From the NCBI GenBank assembly GCA_020025775.1, contig JAHHRN010000005.1:1-64000 (forward strand): a stretch of 64,000 nt of DNA, written 5' to 3'. Positions within the stretch are counted from its first letter, which is position 1; each line of letters begins with the position of its first letter. Positions 32,984-41,001 of the stretch are shown piece after piece. The stretch is from Acutalibacter sp. (GTDB lineage Bacteria; Bacillota; Clostridia; Oscillospirales; Acutalibacteraceae). The translations under genes were made by a program, and so were the position numbers. The notes under the pieces were generated by a model. It searched no databases, was not told the origin of the DNA, and was given only the letters and a program-made list of their open reading frames with translations.

Positions 32984-33041
32984 TAAGATAAGCCTATAGA
33001 TTTGCTAGGGGGGAAGCGATGCTTTTCGTGCAATTTTAAAA

Positions 33042-33080
33042 TAAAAAAGTCCCCAAAAATCGAAAAGATTTTTGAAGACT
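33042..33080 (-). terminator. Terminator-like hairpin (first of three)
   Basis: On the minus strand a stem AGTCTTCAAAAATC/GATTTTTGGGGACT is followed by TTTTTTATT. No gene ends directly before it; it is part of a decayed tRNA-terminator array. Confidence 0.55.
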
Positions 33081-33137
33081 GTAGTTACAAAATTTATAAT
33101 AAAAAACTTTAAAGGCAAAGACATAAGAGGCTTTTTA

Positions 33138-33226
33138 GCTTGCACCCTTCACAGGTTCGTTTTCTTTTTAAAAATAAAAAAGCTCTCAAGTCAAAGACTT
33201 AAGAGCTTTTTGGCAGCGGTAAAAGG
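33138..33226. repeat. Repeat unit 1: tRNA-3'-end plus terminator copy
   Basis: This unit contains GCTTGCACCCTTCACAGGTTCG (in two pieces, 33138-33159), a terminator hairpin AAGCTCTCAAGTC/GACTTAAGAGCTT (33180-33208) and a copy of the tRNA-Gln 3' end (22 bases shared, 33205-33226). The same arrangement recurs at 33346-33442. Confidence 0.7.
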
Positions 33227-33345
33227 CTCGACCGACGGCGTCGCTTGGCTTGCCGTCTTTTTCGTTCGTCGACCCAAACGCTTTGCGTTTTGGTACCCGA
33301 CTCACGCTGCAAGCTAAAAAGGATTCTGAAAATCCTTTTCTAAAC

Positions 33346-33426
33346 GCTTGCAGCCTTCACAGGTTCGAATCCTTTTGTATTTACAACAAAAAAAGCACTC
33401 GCAACCTAAAGGTTACAAGTGCTTTT
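33346..33426. repeat. Repeat unit 2 adjoining tRNA-Gln
   Basis: It shares the CCTTCACAGGTTCG block (33354-33367) with unit 1 and continues through a hairpin into the real tRNA-Gln 3' end. On the plus strand AGGTTCGAATCC looks like a T-arm of another tRNA in opposite orientation. Confidence 0.65.
33378..33426 (-). terminator. Terminator of tRNA-Gln
   Basis: On the minus strand AGCACTTGTAACC pairs with GGTTGCGAGTGCT immediately after the encoded CCA, followed by TTTTTTTG. Confidence 0.8.
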
Positions 33427-33500
33427 TGGCAGCGGTAAAAGGATTCGAACCTCTACATACGGAGTCAGAGTCCGCTGTGCTACCATTACACAATACCGCT
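33427..33500 (-). tRNA. tRNA-Gln (anticodon CTG)
   Basis: The minus strand folds as a 7-bp acceptor AGCGGTA/TACCGCT, a D-arm with TAATGGTAG, an anticodon stem GCGGA/TCCGT around loop CTCTGAC (anticodon CTG, reading CAG codons), a variable loop ATGT and a T-arm AGAGG-TTCGAAT-CCTTT. The discriminator is G and CCA is encoded. It would usually accompany a TTG-anticodon tRNA-Gln elsewhere. Confidence 0.93.
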
Positions 33501-33640
33501 ATGTGCTTTCTGAACTGCAAGAGCTATTATATAACGATAGAGCCACAATGTCAAGCTTTTTTTCTCTTTTTTCTGAAATTTTTTCGCGCAATTCAAAATT
33601 TGCCTTTTTGAAAAAAGTGGACAATCCTTTTAAAGATTGA

Positions 33641-33669
33641 TTGCGAAAGAGAGCCCTATGTGCTATACT
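33641..33669 (+). promoter_or_regulatory. Promoter for pncB-ppa
   Basis: TTGCGA (33641-33646) and TATACT (33664-33669) are 17 bases apart; the ATG is 31 bases downstream. Confidence 0.7.
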
Positions 33670-33699
33670 GTAAATTAGAAAATAATGGAGGTTGATTTT

Positions 33700-35157
33700 A
33701 TGCAGAATTCCAAAACAGACTTAAGTCTGGGGCTTATGACAGAGATGCTGGAATTTTCTCTGGCAGACGCTTATATTTCCGCAGGTGTCGAAGACACCGT
33801 TGCTTGTTTTGATTTGTTTTTTAGACGCATACCCGACCGCGGTGGCTTTGCGATTACCGCAGGTCTTAGCCAGGTAATTGAGGATTTGCAGAATCTGCAT
33901 TTTTACGAAGCAGACCTCGATTATTTGAGAGAAAAGGGTTGTTCCGAAAAACTGATTTCCTATTTGCGCGACTTCAAATTCAGCTGTGACGTTTGGGCGA
34001 TTCCCGAGGGCACACCGGTGTTCCCGAATGAGCCGATTGTAAAGGTTCGCGGCCCGATTATCGAAGCACAGATGATTGAAACCCTGCTTTTGCTTTCTAT
34101 TAACCAGCAGAGCTTGATTGCCACAAAGGCCAACCGTATGGTGCGTGCGGCGCACGGTACGGCGGTTGTAGAATTTGGTACCAGACGTGCACAGGGCTTT
34201 GATGAAGCCATCTGCGGTGCCAGAGCGGCTTATATCGGCGGTTGCAGTGCGACCTCCGGCGTCCTGCCGGCCAAGAAATTTGGCATTCCGACCGCAAAGA
34301 CCATGCCCCACAGCTGGGTGCAGATGTTCGATGATGAATACGAGGCCTTCTGTGCCTACGCCAAGGCCAATCCCGAGGATTGCTCTTTGGTTGTAGATAC
34401 CTATGACACCTTGAAATCGGGCATTCCCAATGCCATTCGTGCCTTTGACGATGTCCTTTTACCGCTCGGCAAGCGACCGCGCAGTATTCGTATCGACTCC
34501 GGCGACATCACCTATCTTTCCGTCAAAGCTAGAAAGATGCTCGATGCGGCAGGCTATGCGGATTGTGCGATTATGGCTTCCAACAGCATGGATGAAAATA
34601 TCATTTCCGAAATGGTTTCGCAGGGCGCAAAGGTCGATTGCTTCATCGCCGGTGAGCGTCTGATTACCTCTGCTTCCGCTCCCGTATTCGACGGCGTTTA
34701 TAAGCTTTGTGCGATTGCGAAGGAAGGCAGACTCATTCCGAAAATCAATCTTTCCGAGAATGTGCACAAGATTACCATTCCGTCCTCGAAGCAGGTCTAC
34801 AGACTGTTCGACATGGAAAGCGGCAAGGCGATTGCCGACCTTTTGGCAACGGACAGCGAAGAAATCGACGAAACCAAATCCTACGAGCTGTTTGACCCGG
34901 ATTACACATGGAAGCGCAAGGAGATTGAGCATTTCGTAGCGCGTCCGTTATTACAGCCCATTTTCAAGAAAGGCGAGCTTTGCTATAAAGAGCCCTCTCT
35001 TGCGGCAATTCGTGAATACTGTGCTGAGCAGATTGACACGCTTTGGGATGAAGTTAAGCGCTTTGAAAATCCGCATAAATATTATGTGGATCTTTCCCCG
35101 AAGCTTTGGGATTTGCGCAATTTACTCATCGAAGATTATAAAGGAGTTAGAAAATAA
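33700..35157 (+). CDS. pncB: Nicotinate phosphoribosyltransferase
   Basis: The enzyme makes nicotinate mononucleotide and pyrophosphate from nicotinate, PRPP and ATP, for NAD salvage. The 485-residue protein has the family segments EFGTRRAQG (about 158-166), MPHSWVQMF with the phosphorylated His (about 207), and RIDSGDITYLS (about 266-276). ATG 33700 follows GGAGGTTGATTTT. The stop codon overlaps the ATG of ppa by one base, so the pyrophosphate produced is hydrolysed by a coupled gene product. Confidence 0.95.
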   Translation: MQNSKTDLSLGLMTEMLEFSLADAYISAGVEDTVACFDLFFRRIPDRGGFAITAGLSQVIEDLQNLHFYEADLDYLREKGCSEKLISYLRDFKFSCDVWAIPEGTPVFPNEPIVKVRGPIIEAQMIETLLLLSINQQSLIATKANRMVRAAHGTAVVEFGTRRAQGFDEAICGARAAYIGGCSATSGVLPAKKFGIPTAKTMPHSWVQMFDDEYEAFCAYAKANPEDCSLVVDTYDTLKSGIPNAIRAFDDVLLPLGKRPRSIRIDSGDITYLSVKARKMLDAAGYADCAIMASNSMDENIISEMVSQGAKVDCFIAGERLITSASAPVFDGVYKLCAIAKEGRLIPKINLSENVHKITIPSSKQVYRLFDMESGKAIADLLATDSEEIDETKSYELFDPDYTWKRKEIEHFVARPLLQPIFKKGELCYKEPSLAAIREYCAEQIDTLWDEVKRFENPHKYYVDLSPKLWDLRNLLIEDYKGVRK

Positions 35158-35693
35158 TGAACATTTGGCACGATATTTCTCCTGAGAATATCACAAGAAC
35201 CAGTTTTGATGCCGTTATTGAAATCAGCAAGGGCAGCAAAATGAAATATGAGTTGGACAAGACAACCGGTATGCTTCGCTTAGACCGCGTTTTACATACC
35301 TCGACCCACTATCCGGCAAACTACGGTTTTATTCCGCGCACCTATGCACTCGACAACGACCCGCTCGATGTTTTGGTGCTTTGCTCGGAAAAAATTGAAC
35401 CGATGTCTCTTGTCAAGTGCTATCCGATCGGCGTAATTTCCATGCTCGACAACGGTGCACCGGACGATAAGATTATCGCCATTCCGAAGGGCGATCCGAC
35501 CTATAACGGCTATTCCGACATCAATCAGCTCCCGAAGCATGTCTTCGACGAGATGATTCACTTCTTCAGCGTTTATAAAACGCTCGAAAATAAGACCACC
35601 GTTATCGACGAGGCTAAGGGCGTTTTGGATGCGCTCGATATTATCGAAGCCTCCATTCAGCTCTATGAAGAAAAATACGGGGCAAAAAAATAA
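35157..35693 (+). CDS. ppa: Inorganic pyrophosphatase (family I)
   Basis: The 178-residue protein contains the active-site run NYGFIPRTYALDNDPLDVLV (in parts: YGFIP, DNDPLD at about residues 67-72) with the metal-binding aspartates and the KYELDK substrate segment. It hydrolyses PPi and so drives PncB and other synthetic reactions forward. Translationally coupled to pncB. Confidence 0.96.
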   Translation: MNIWHDISPENITRTSFDAVIEISKGSKMKYELDKTTGMLRLDRVLHTSTHYPANYGFIPRTYALDNDPLDVLVLCSEKIEPMSLVKCYPIGVISMLDNGAPDDKIIAIPKGDPTYNGYSDINQLPKHVFDEMIHFFSVYKTLENKTTVIDEAKGVLDALDIIEASIQLYEEKYGAKK

Positions 35694-35725
35694 GGGATTT
35701 TTAAAAGAGATAAAGGGGATTTATC

Positions 35726-36970
35726 ATGAAACAGAAGGGTGTAAAGGTATTCTTTTCTGTTGTTTTGGCAATCGTTTTGGTTTGCGGCACGGTTGCTGTA
35801 GTGAAAACCGTGAAAAACGGCGGAAAGAATCCTTTTGTGAAAGAGCCTGCAACGAAGCAGGAAGAAAAAATCGAGACACCGGCAGAAAACGAAACATCGG
35901 AAGCTCCGGTGGAGACGCCGACACCGGCTAAAGCGCAAAGCGTGCGCTTTGTTTCGGTCGGCGACAACTTGATTCATGACGGCATTTATGAGCAGGCGGC
36001 AGGTCGTGCCAACAAAAAGGGCTATGACTTTTCCTTTTGCTACAGCCGTGTAAAGCCGATTATTGAAAAGGCGGATATTGCCACGATTAACCAGGAAACG
36101 ATTGTGGCAAAATCCTTCCCGCCGTCTGGCTACCCGATGTTCAATTCCCCCGAGGAATTGGGCAAAGAAGTGGTAAACACGGGCTTTGATATTGTCAATC
36201 TCGCCAATAACCATATGCTCGACAAGGGGGCAAAGGGTTTAAAGGAAGCCGTGGAATTCTGGCGCGCGCAAGAGGGTATTTCCGTAACAGGTGCTTACCT
36301 CAACGAGAAAGAGCGCGACAGCATTGAAATTCGCGAATGCAACGGCATTAAAATCGGTCTGGTCGGTATTACGCAGTATTTAAATGGGCTTTCTCTTCCG
36401 AAGGACAGCCCCATGAAAATCATTTTAACCACCGACCAAAAGACGATTGAAAACAAGATTAAAAAGGCAAAAGCGCAGTGCGACGTGGTGCTTGTTAATG
36501 TCCACTGGGGCACAGAATACAGTACAACCCCTACGCAAGACCAAAAGAATTTGGCAAAGAACATGGCGGACTGGGGTGCAGATATTATTATCGGTCACCA
36601 CCCGCACGTTTTGCAGCCCGTGACTTGGATTGACAGGGCAGACGGCGGCAGAACGCTCTGCGTTTATTCACTCGGTAATTTTATTTCTCAGCAGAATACC
36701 GCACCGCGCGTCATTGGCGGTATGCTTCATTATACCGTTGAAAAGGATGCGACAAGCGGTAAGGTAACTGTTAAAGATGTTTTGTTCGAACCCACCATTA
36801 CTCACTGGGTACCGAATGCACACGACGTACAGATTTATCCTCTTTCGGCGTATTCTGATGAACTTGCAAAGAAGCAAGCCTCGAGAATTAAACAGCCCGA
36901 TTTTAGCATTGCCTATATTAACGAGTTCGTAAAGAAGATTGTGCCCGAAGAATTTTTAAAGAAAGCCTAA
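35726..36970 (+). CDS. CapA-family metallophosphoesterase-like protein
   Basis: The 414-residue protein has an N-terminal membrane anchor (about residues 6-26), a Glu/Pro/Thr-rich linker (about 38-70) and a CapA domain: VSVGDNLIHDGIY (about 76-88), NQETI (about 121), NLANNHMLDKG (about 155-165), HWGTEY and IIGHHPHVLQPV (about 285-297). CapA proteins take part in poly-gamma-glutamate export or in other wall-polymer processing, and the metal-binding residues suggest phosphoesterase activity. No capB or capC is nearby, so capsule synthesis is not implied. Confidence 0.85.
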   Translation: MKQKGVKVFFSVVLAIVLVCGTVAVVKTVKNGGKNPFVKEPATKQEEKIETPAENETSEAPVETPTPAKAQSVRFVSVGDNLIHDGIYEQAAGRANKKGYDFSFCYSRVKPIIEKADIATINQETIVAKSFPPSGYPMFNSPEELGKEVVNTGFDIVNLANNHMLDKGAKGLKEAVEFWRAQEGISVTGAYLNEKERDSIEIRECNGIKIGLVGITQYLNGLSLPKDSPMKIILTTDQKTIENKIKKAKAQCDVVLVNVHWGTEYSTTPTQDQKNLAKNMADWGADIIIGHHPHVLQPVTWIDRADGGRTLCVYSLGNFISQQNTAPRVIGGMLHYTVEKDATSGKVTVKDVLFEPTITHWVPNAHDVQIYPLSAYSDELAKKQASRIKQPDFSIAYINEFVKKIVPEEFLKKA

Positions 36971-37000
36971 AGGCAAACTTTCAGAAAAGAGGAGATTCTT

Positions 37001-37865
37001 TTGAAAACTTCTACAGAAATTCAGTCTATTGTGGATGTTGTCGGCGAAGAAAAAGCGATTGAAATGATTGCGAAAGCCGGCTTTGATGCGTGGGACTTTT
37101 CTATGTTTAACATGAAAGGTGGCCTGAATCCCTTCACGAGGCTTTTTAAAAAGAAATATGCGCTTTTAACGAACGATTATCTTAAATTTGCAAGGCATTT
37201 AAGACAAATCGGCGAAGATAACGGCATTGTTTGCAACCAGTCTCATGCGCCGTTCCCGTCGCTTTCTAAAAACCGTGCGTCCATATTTACAGCGCGCGAT
37301 TGAATGCACCGCAGAGGCGGGCGGCAAGATTTGCGTTATTCATCCCGGCAACCGTTTGTCGCCCGAAGAAAATGCCGAGTTCTTCTCGGAACTTTTGCCT
37401 TTTGCGAAAGACTGCGGCGTGAAAATTGCAACAGAAAATATGTGGAAATGGAATGTACAAAAGCATCAGGCAAGCTTTGCCGCTTGTTCCAATCCCGAAA
37501 GCTTCAATGCGCATTTGGATGCCATAAATGACCCGTATTTTGTAGCCTGTTTAGACCTTGGACACGCCGAAATGCGCGGTTTAGATACCAGCTCAGTAGA
37601 AATGATTCATAAGCTTGGCAGCCGCTTACAGGCACTGCATATGCACGATAATGATTTGCGCCACGATTCGCATCAAATTCCGTTTTCTATGAAAATAGAT
37701 TTTGAACCGATTGTGAAAGCACTCAAAGAGATTAGCTATGACGGCTATTTCACTTTGGAAGCCGACCGGTATATGAAAGCTTATAAAAAGGACAATGCCT
37801 TTGAGGGCGTAAAACACCTGTCAGAAGCCGCAAGAAAGCTTGCCGATATGTACGAGCAGGCATAA
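37001..37865 (+). pseudogene. Sugar phosphate isomerase/epimerase, frameshifted
   Basis: Two frames together encode one AP-endonuclease-2/xylose-isomerase-like TIM barrel of about 287 residues. The first frame (37001 to about 37267) has SIVDVVGEEKAIEMIAKAGF and NQSHAPFPS; the second has ECTAEAGGKICVIHPGN, KIATENMW, CLDLGHAEM and GYFTLEADRY. Removing one A from the A5 run at 37268-37272 joins them without loss (SLSKTVRPYLQRAIE). The start is TTG 37001 after AGAGGAG. Metal ligands (E in TENMW, D/H in LDLGH, E in LEADRY) are intact. It may be a real frameshift, a homopolymer sequencing error or slippage. Confidence 0.85.
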
Positions 37866-37882
37866 AACAAAAGAAAAACAAC

Positions 37883-37915
37883 AACCGCTGTCTTTTCAGA
37901 CGGCGGTTTTCTTTT
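37883..37915 (+). terminator. Terminator after the isomerase gene
   Basis: ACCGCTGTC pairs with GACGGCGGT and TTTTCTTTT follows. Confidence 0.85.
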
Positions 37916-38011
37916 GGAAAAAAATACTTCCTTCGCTTATATTTTCCTAAAAACAGGGGCACACTACCTATAGCACCGTACTGTACATAACAATTAAAAA
38001 GGAAGATGTTT

Positions 38012-38779
38012 GTGCAGTACAGTAAAGTGGAAATTTGCGGTGTCAACACCTCAAAACTGAAAGTTTTAAAAGAAAAAGAAAAAATAGAGCTTTTAAAAGC
38101 TATGCATAACGGAGACCCTTATGCGCGCGAAAAGCTCGTAAACGGTAATCTGCGTTTGGTTTTAAGCGTGATTCAGCGCTTCGCCGGCAGAAACGAAAAT
38201 CCCGATGATTTGTTTCAAGTCGGCACAATCGGGCTTATCAAGGCGATTGATAACTTCGATATTTCCCAAAATGTGCGTTTCTCGACCTATGCCGTGCCCA
38301 TGATTATCGGCGAGGTGCGGCGGTATCTGCGTGATAATAACAGCCTGCGTGTGAGCCGCTCGATGCGTGATACAGCGTACCATGCCATGCAAGCGAAGGA
38401 AAAATTACAACGAAAACTCGACAGAGAGCCGACTGTGGGGGAGATTGCCGAAGAAATGGAACTTCCCGAAACCGAGGTCGTTTTGGCACTCGAAGCGATT
38501 GTCGAACCGGTTTCTCTTTATGAACCTGTTTATTCCGATGGCGGCGATACCATTTACGTGATGGACCAGGTTGGTGCGTTGGAGTCCGATACCGATTGGC
38601 TCGACGAGCTTTCCATTCGCGATACGATAGGGGATTTGTCGCCGCGTGAAAAGAAAATACTTTCTCTGCGTTTTATGGCAGGCAAAACCCAAACCGAGGT
38701 AGCCGACGAAATCGGCATCAGTCAGGCGCAGGTTTCAAGGCTCGAAAAAGGCGCGATTCGCAAAATCAAAGGGGAATAA
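38012..38779 (+). CDS. sigG: RNA polymerase sporulation sigma factor SigG
   Basis: SigG directs late forespore gene expression. The 255-residue protein begins with the SigG-specific KVEICGVNTSKL and has region 2 (LVNGNLRLVLSVIQRFAGR, DDLFQVGTIGLIKAIDNFD), region 3 and the region 4 helix-turn-helix (TEVADEIGISQAQVSRLEK). GTG 38012 is chosen because AAGGAA lies seven bases before it; ATG 38006 is too close. The neighbouring YlmC-like gene is a common partner in Clostridia. The usual upstream spoIIGA-sigE pair is not here. Confidence 0.97.
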   Translation: MQYSKVEICGVNTSKLKVLKEKEKIELLKAMHNGDPYAREKLVNGNLRLVLSVIQRFAGRNENPDDLFQVGTIGLIKAIDNFDISQNVRFSTYAVPMIIGEVRRYLRDNNSLRVSRSMRDTAYHAMQAKEKLQRKLDREPTVGEIAEEMELPETEVVLALEAIVEPVSLYEPVYSDGGDTIYVMDQVGALESDTDWLDELSIRDTIGDLSPREKKILSLRFMAGKTQTEVADEIGISQAQVSRLEKGAIRKIKGE

Positions 38780-38795
38780 ATCCGCACAAAAGGAA

Positions 38796-38838
38796 AAAAG
38801 CACCTAGCCCGTCATATACTGATAGGGGAGGTGCTTTT
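38796..38838 (+). promoter_or_regulatory. Hairpin enclosing the ylmC-like ribosome binding site
   Basis: AAAAGCACCT (38796-38805) pairs perfectly with AGGTGCTTTT (38829-38838), directly before the ATG at 38839, so the GGGGAGGTG ribosome binding site is inside the stem. It may act as a weak sigG terminator or as a translation block on read-through. CATATACT (38813-38820), similar to a sigma-E -10 element, lies in the loop; transcripts starting there would lack the hairpin. Confidence 0.5.
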
Positions 38839-39141
38839 ATGCATTGCTGTTTAACGACCTTACAGGAAAAAGAGGTTATCAATCTAAATGACGGCGCAAG
38901 GCTTGGGCATGTGGGCGACGTGGAAATTGACTCCTGCTGCGGCAAGGTGGTTGCCATTGTGATTTTTGGAAAGTCGAAGTTTTGCGGTATCGGCGGCAGA
39001 GAAAAAGATATTAGAATCCTTTGGGAGCAAATCGAAGTCATCGGTGACGAAACCATTTTAGTGCGCTGTGAATCGGTTTGCCCGTGCCAGCAGGGCGGGA
39101 GAGAAAAAAAGAAATCTCCACTGGAAGGGCTGTTTCGCTAA
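38839..39141 (+). CDS. YlmC/YmxH-family sporulation protein
   Basis: The 100-residue protein has a PRC-barrel domain (VINLNDGARLGHVGDVEID, then GKVVAIVIFG and WEQIEVIGDETILVR), as in the YlmC/YmxH family conserved in spore formers. It has extra cysteines (MHCC, DSCCGK, CESVCPC) that could bind metal or form disulfides. The molecular role is unknown. It follows sigG by 59 bases, and its ribosome binding site is inside a hairpin. Confidence 0.85.
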   Translation: MHCCLTTLQEKEVINLNDGARLGHVGDVEIDSCCGKVVAIVIFGKSKFCGIGGREKDIRILWEQIEVIGDETILVRCESVCPCQQGGREKKKSPLEGLFR

Positions 39142-39149
39142 AAGAAAAA

Positions 39150-39186
39150 CGCGGGAGAACAAATCTGCTCTCTCGCGCTTTTTTAT
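39150..39186 (+). terminator. Terminator after the ylmC-like gene
   Basis: CGCGGGAGA pairs with TCTCTCGCG, followed by CTTTTTT. Confidence 0.8.
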
Positions 39187-39193
39187 GATTAGA

Positions 39194-39505
39194 TTACAGC
39201 ACAACCGCTGTGCCGGAAGCGGTGACCATGAGCATATTGCCGTTTAAAACCTCATAGTCAATGTCGATGCCGACCACTGCATTGGCGCCCATCTGCGCCG
39301 CACGCTGTGCCATTTCTTGAAGTGCATCTTCTCTGGCGGCGGTAAGTTCTTCTTCATAGGAACCGGAACGTCCGCCGAAAATGTTCGTAAGGCTTGCGGA
39401 GAAATCCTTGACGAAATCCACGCCGTTAATCACTTCGCCGCAAACTAAGCCTAAATAGTTTTGAATTGGTTGCCCTTCTACGGTGGGGGTTGTGGTGAGT
39501 AGCAT
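39194..39505 (-). CDS. YbjQ/UPF0145 family protein
   Basis: The 103-residue protein (TTTPTVEGQPIQNYLGLVCG, AREDALQEMAQRAAQMGANA, VVGIDIDYE) matches UPF0145, small proteins that form pentamers or decamers and may bind metal or heavy-metal-like ligands. ATG 39505 is chosen because AAGGAG lies eight bases before it. It stands 26 bases after rqcP on the same strand and probably closes that operon. The function is not known. Confidence 0.87.
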   Translation of the reverse strand: MLLTTTPTVEGQPIQNYLGLVCGEVINGVDFVKDFSASLTNIFGGRSGSYEEELTAAREDALQEMAQRAAQMGANAVVGIDIDYEVLNGNMLMVTASGTAVVL

Positions 39506-39531
39506 AAACATCGCTCCTTTTTATTTGTATT

Positions 39532-39774
39532 TTATTTTACTTCCTCATACATTTCGGATGCGGATTGCTTGGTGGCATATTCGGTTACGTTTAAAACCTT
39601 ATATTTAGAAAGCTTTTCGCCGAAACGAATTTCCAAAACATCGCCGGCCTTTACGTCATAGGAAGCCTTCACGGTTTTGCCGCCGACACTGACGTGCCCT
39701 GCGTCGCAGACCTCGTTTGCCACGGTGCGGCGTTTAATAATACGGGAAACTTTTAAAAATTTATCTAATCTCAT
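39532..39774 (-). CDS. rqcP: S4-domain RNA-binding protein RqcP (YabO)
   Basis: The 80-residue protein is a single S4 domain (MRLDKFLKVSRIIKRRTVAN, HVSVGGKTVKASYDVKAGD). RqcP works with RqcH on stalled 50S subunits, holding the P-site tRNA during alanine tailing. It follows the order yabM-mazG-yabO of Bacillus, here with hup between mazG and rqcP. Confidence 0.92.
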   Translation of the reverse strand: MRLDKFLKVSRIIKRRTVANEVCDAGHVSVGGKTVKASYDVKAGDVLEIRFGEKLSKYKVLNVTEYATKQSASEMYEEVK

Positions 39775-39810
39775 AGGGTACTCCTTTAAATGAAAACGGG
39801 GAGATAAAAA

Positions 39811-39838
39811 GAAAAACCGAGGGATGCTTCCCTCGGTT
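39811..39838 (-). terminator. Terminator after hup
   Basis: On the minus strand CCGAGGGAA pairs with TCCCTCGG and TTTTTCTTTTT follows. It lies before rqcP, so rqcP expression depends on read-through or its own start. Confidence 0.8.
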
Positions 39839-39853
39839 AAACTTCAAAAAAGC

Positions 39854-40129
39854 TTATTTTGCAACAGCGTTCTTGAGTGCGTTACCAGCCTTGAATGCCG
39901 GAACCTTGGAAGCTGCGATTGTCATTGCTTCGCCAGTCTTGGGGTTACGACCCTGTCTCTCAGCGCGCTCGCGTACTTCGAAAGTACCAAAGCCGATGAG
40001 CTGAACCTTATCACCGTCTGCAAGAGCTGCGGTAACTGCATCTAAAACTGCGGAAACTGCTGCGTCTGCATCTTTCTTAGAAAGCTCTGCTTTCTCTGCA
40101 ACTGCTGCAATAAGTTCTGTCTTATTCAT
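39854..40129 (-). CDS. hup: DNA-binding protein HU
   Basis: The 91-residue protein has the HU fold: N-terminal helices (MNKTELIAAVAEKAELSKKD), and the DNA-binding arm region GFGTFEVRERAERQGRNPKTGE with the tip NPKTGE. HU compacts and bends DNA. It lies 43 bases after mazG; the strong terminator behind it suggests high, partly separate expression. Confidence 0.97.
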   Translation of the reverse strand: MNKTELIAAVAEKAELSKKDADAAVSAVLDAVTAALADGDKVQLIGFGTFEVRERAERQGRNPKTGEAMTIAASKVPAFKAGNALKNAVAK

Positions 40130-40172
40130 TTTGTTTTCCTCCGTTTTTTAAATATATCTCCGATAGCTAAAG

Positions 40173-40979
40173 CTATTTGGATTCTTCCTCTTTGACTTCA
40201 TCCCAAAGCTTGTCGAGCACTTCTAAAGGCTCGTCCTCCATGGAAATGCCGCGCGCTTTGGCGAGGGCTTCCACCTTAGAAAATCTTCTTTGAAATTTGT
40301 CGGTTGCGCGTGTGAGCGCTTCTTCTGAGTCAACATGTAAAAGTCTTGCGGCGTTGACTGCGGAAAAGAGCAAATCGCCGATTTCCTCTTCTAAGTTTTC
40401 ACGGTCATTCTTTTGAATGGCAGCTTCCACTTCGAGCTGTTCCTCGCGGATTTTTTGAAGCGCGCCGTCGGGGGAATCCCAATCAAAGCCAACCTTGGCG
40501 GCTGCCTTTTGAATTTTGTGGGCACGCATCAGCGCGGGGAGCTGACGGGGAACGGCATCCATTTTTTCGCTGACGGTGTTTCTCTGCTTCGTTTGGGATT
40601 TAATCTTTTCCCAATTTACAGCCACCGCCTCCGGTGTATCGGCAACTACATCGCCGAAAACGTGGGGATGTCTTTCTACCAGTTTTTGTGCTATGCCGTT
40701 CACAACGTCGGCATAATCAAAAACGCCGTTTTCCGCTTCTATCTGCGCGTGGAAGACCACCTGCAAGAGCACGTCGCCGAGCTCTTCGCAAAGAAGCGAG
40801 GCATCTTTTTTATCAATCGCTTCAATAACCTCATAGGTTTCTTCGATGAAGCTTTTACGGATGCTTTCATGTGTTTGCACCTTATCCCAAGGACATCCTT
40901 CGGGACTTCTCAGAAGCGCCATAATGCGAAGAAGGTCGTCGGTATTGTATTTTTCTTTTCTTTGAAAATCTTCAATCAT
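40173..40979 (-). CDS. mazG: Nucleoside triphosphate pyrophosphohydrolase MazG
   Basis: The 268-residue protein contains two MazG domains: EETYEVIEAIDKK and CEELGDVLLQVVFHAQ (about residues 45-75), and a second with EEQLEVEAA and LEEEIGDLLFSAVNAAR (about 180-215), with the metal-binding E-x-x-E...E-x-x-D pattern. It removes non-canonical NTPs. Unlike Bacillus YabN it lacks the N-terminal tetrapyrrole-methylase domain. It starts 22 bases after yabM. Confidence 0.93.
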   Translation of the reverse strand: MIEDFQRKEKYNTDDLLRIMALLRSPEGCPWDKVQTHESIRKSFIEETYEVIEAIDKKDASLLCEELGDVLLQVVFHAQIEAENGVFDYADVVNGIAQKLVERHPHVFGDVVADTPEAVAVNWEKIKSQTKQRNTVSEKMDAVPRQLPALMRAHKIQKAAAKVGFDWDSPDGALQKIREEQLEVEAAIQKNDRENLEEEIGDLLFSAVNAARLLHVDSEEALTRATDKFQRRFSKVEALAKARGISMEDEPLEVLDKLWDEVKEEESK

Positions 40980-41001
40980 TGTGCGTACACTACTCCTTAT
41001 T

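Noticed and set aside
33072..33640. Frames over the tRNA-Gln region (81, 62, 87 and 73 codons)
   Set aside because: They translate tRNA and terminator repeats; such products are a known annotation artefact.
35663..36214. 183-codon minus-strand frame
   Set aside because: Antisense to the CapA-like gene; Cys/Phe-rich shadow composition.
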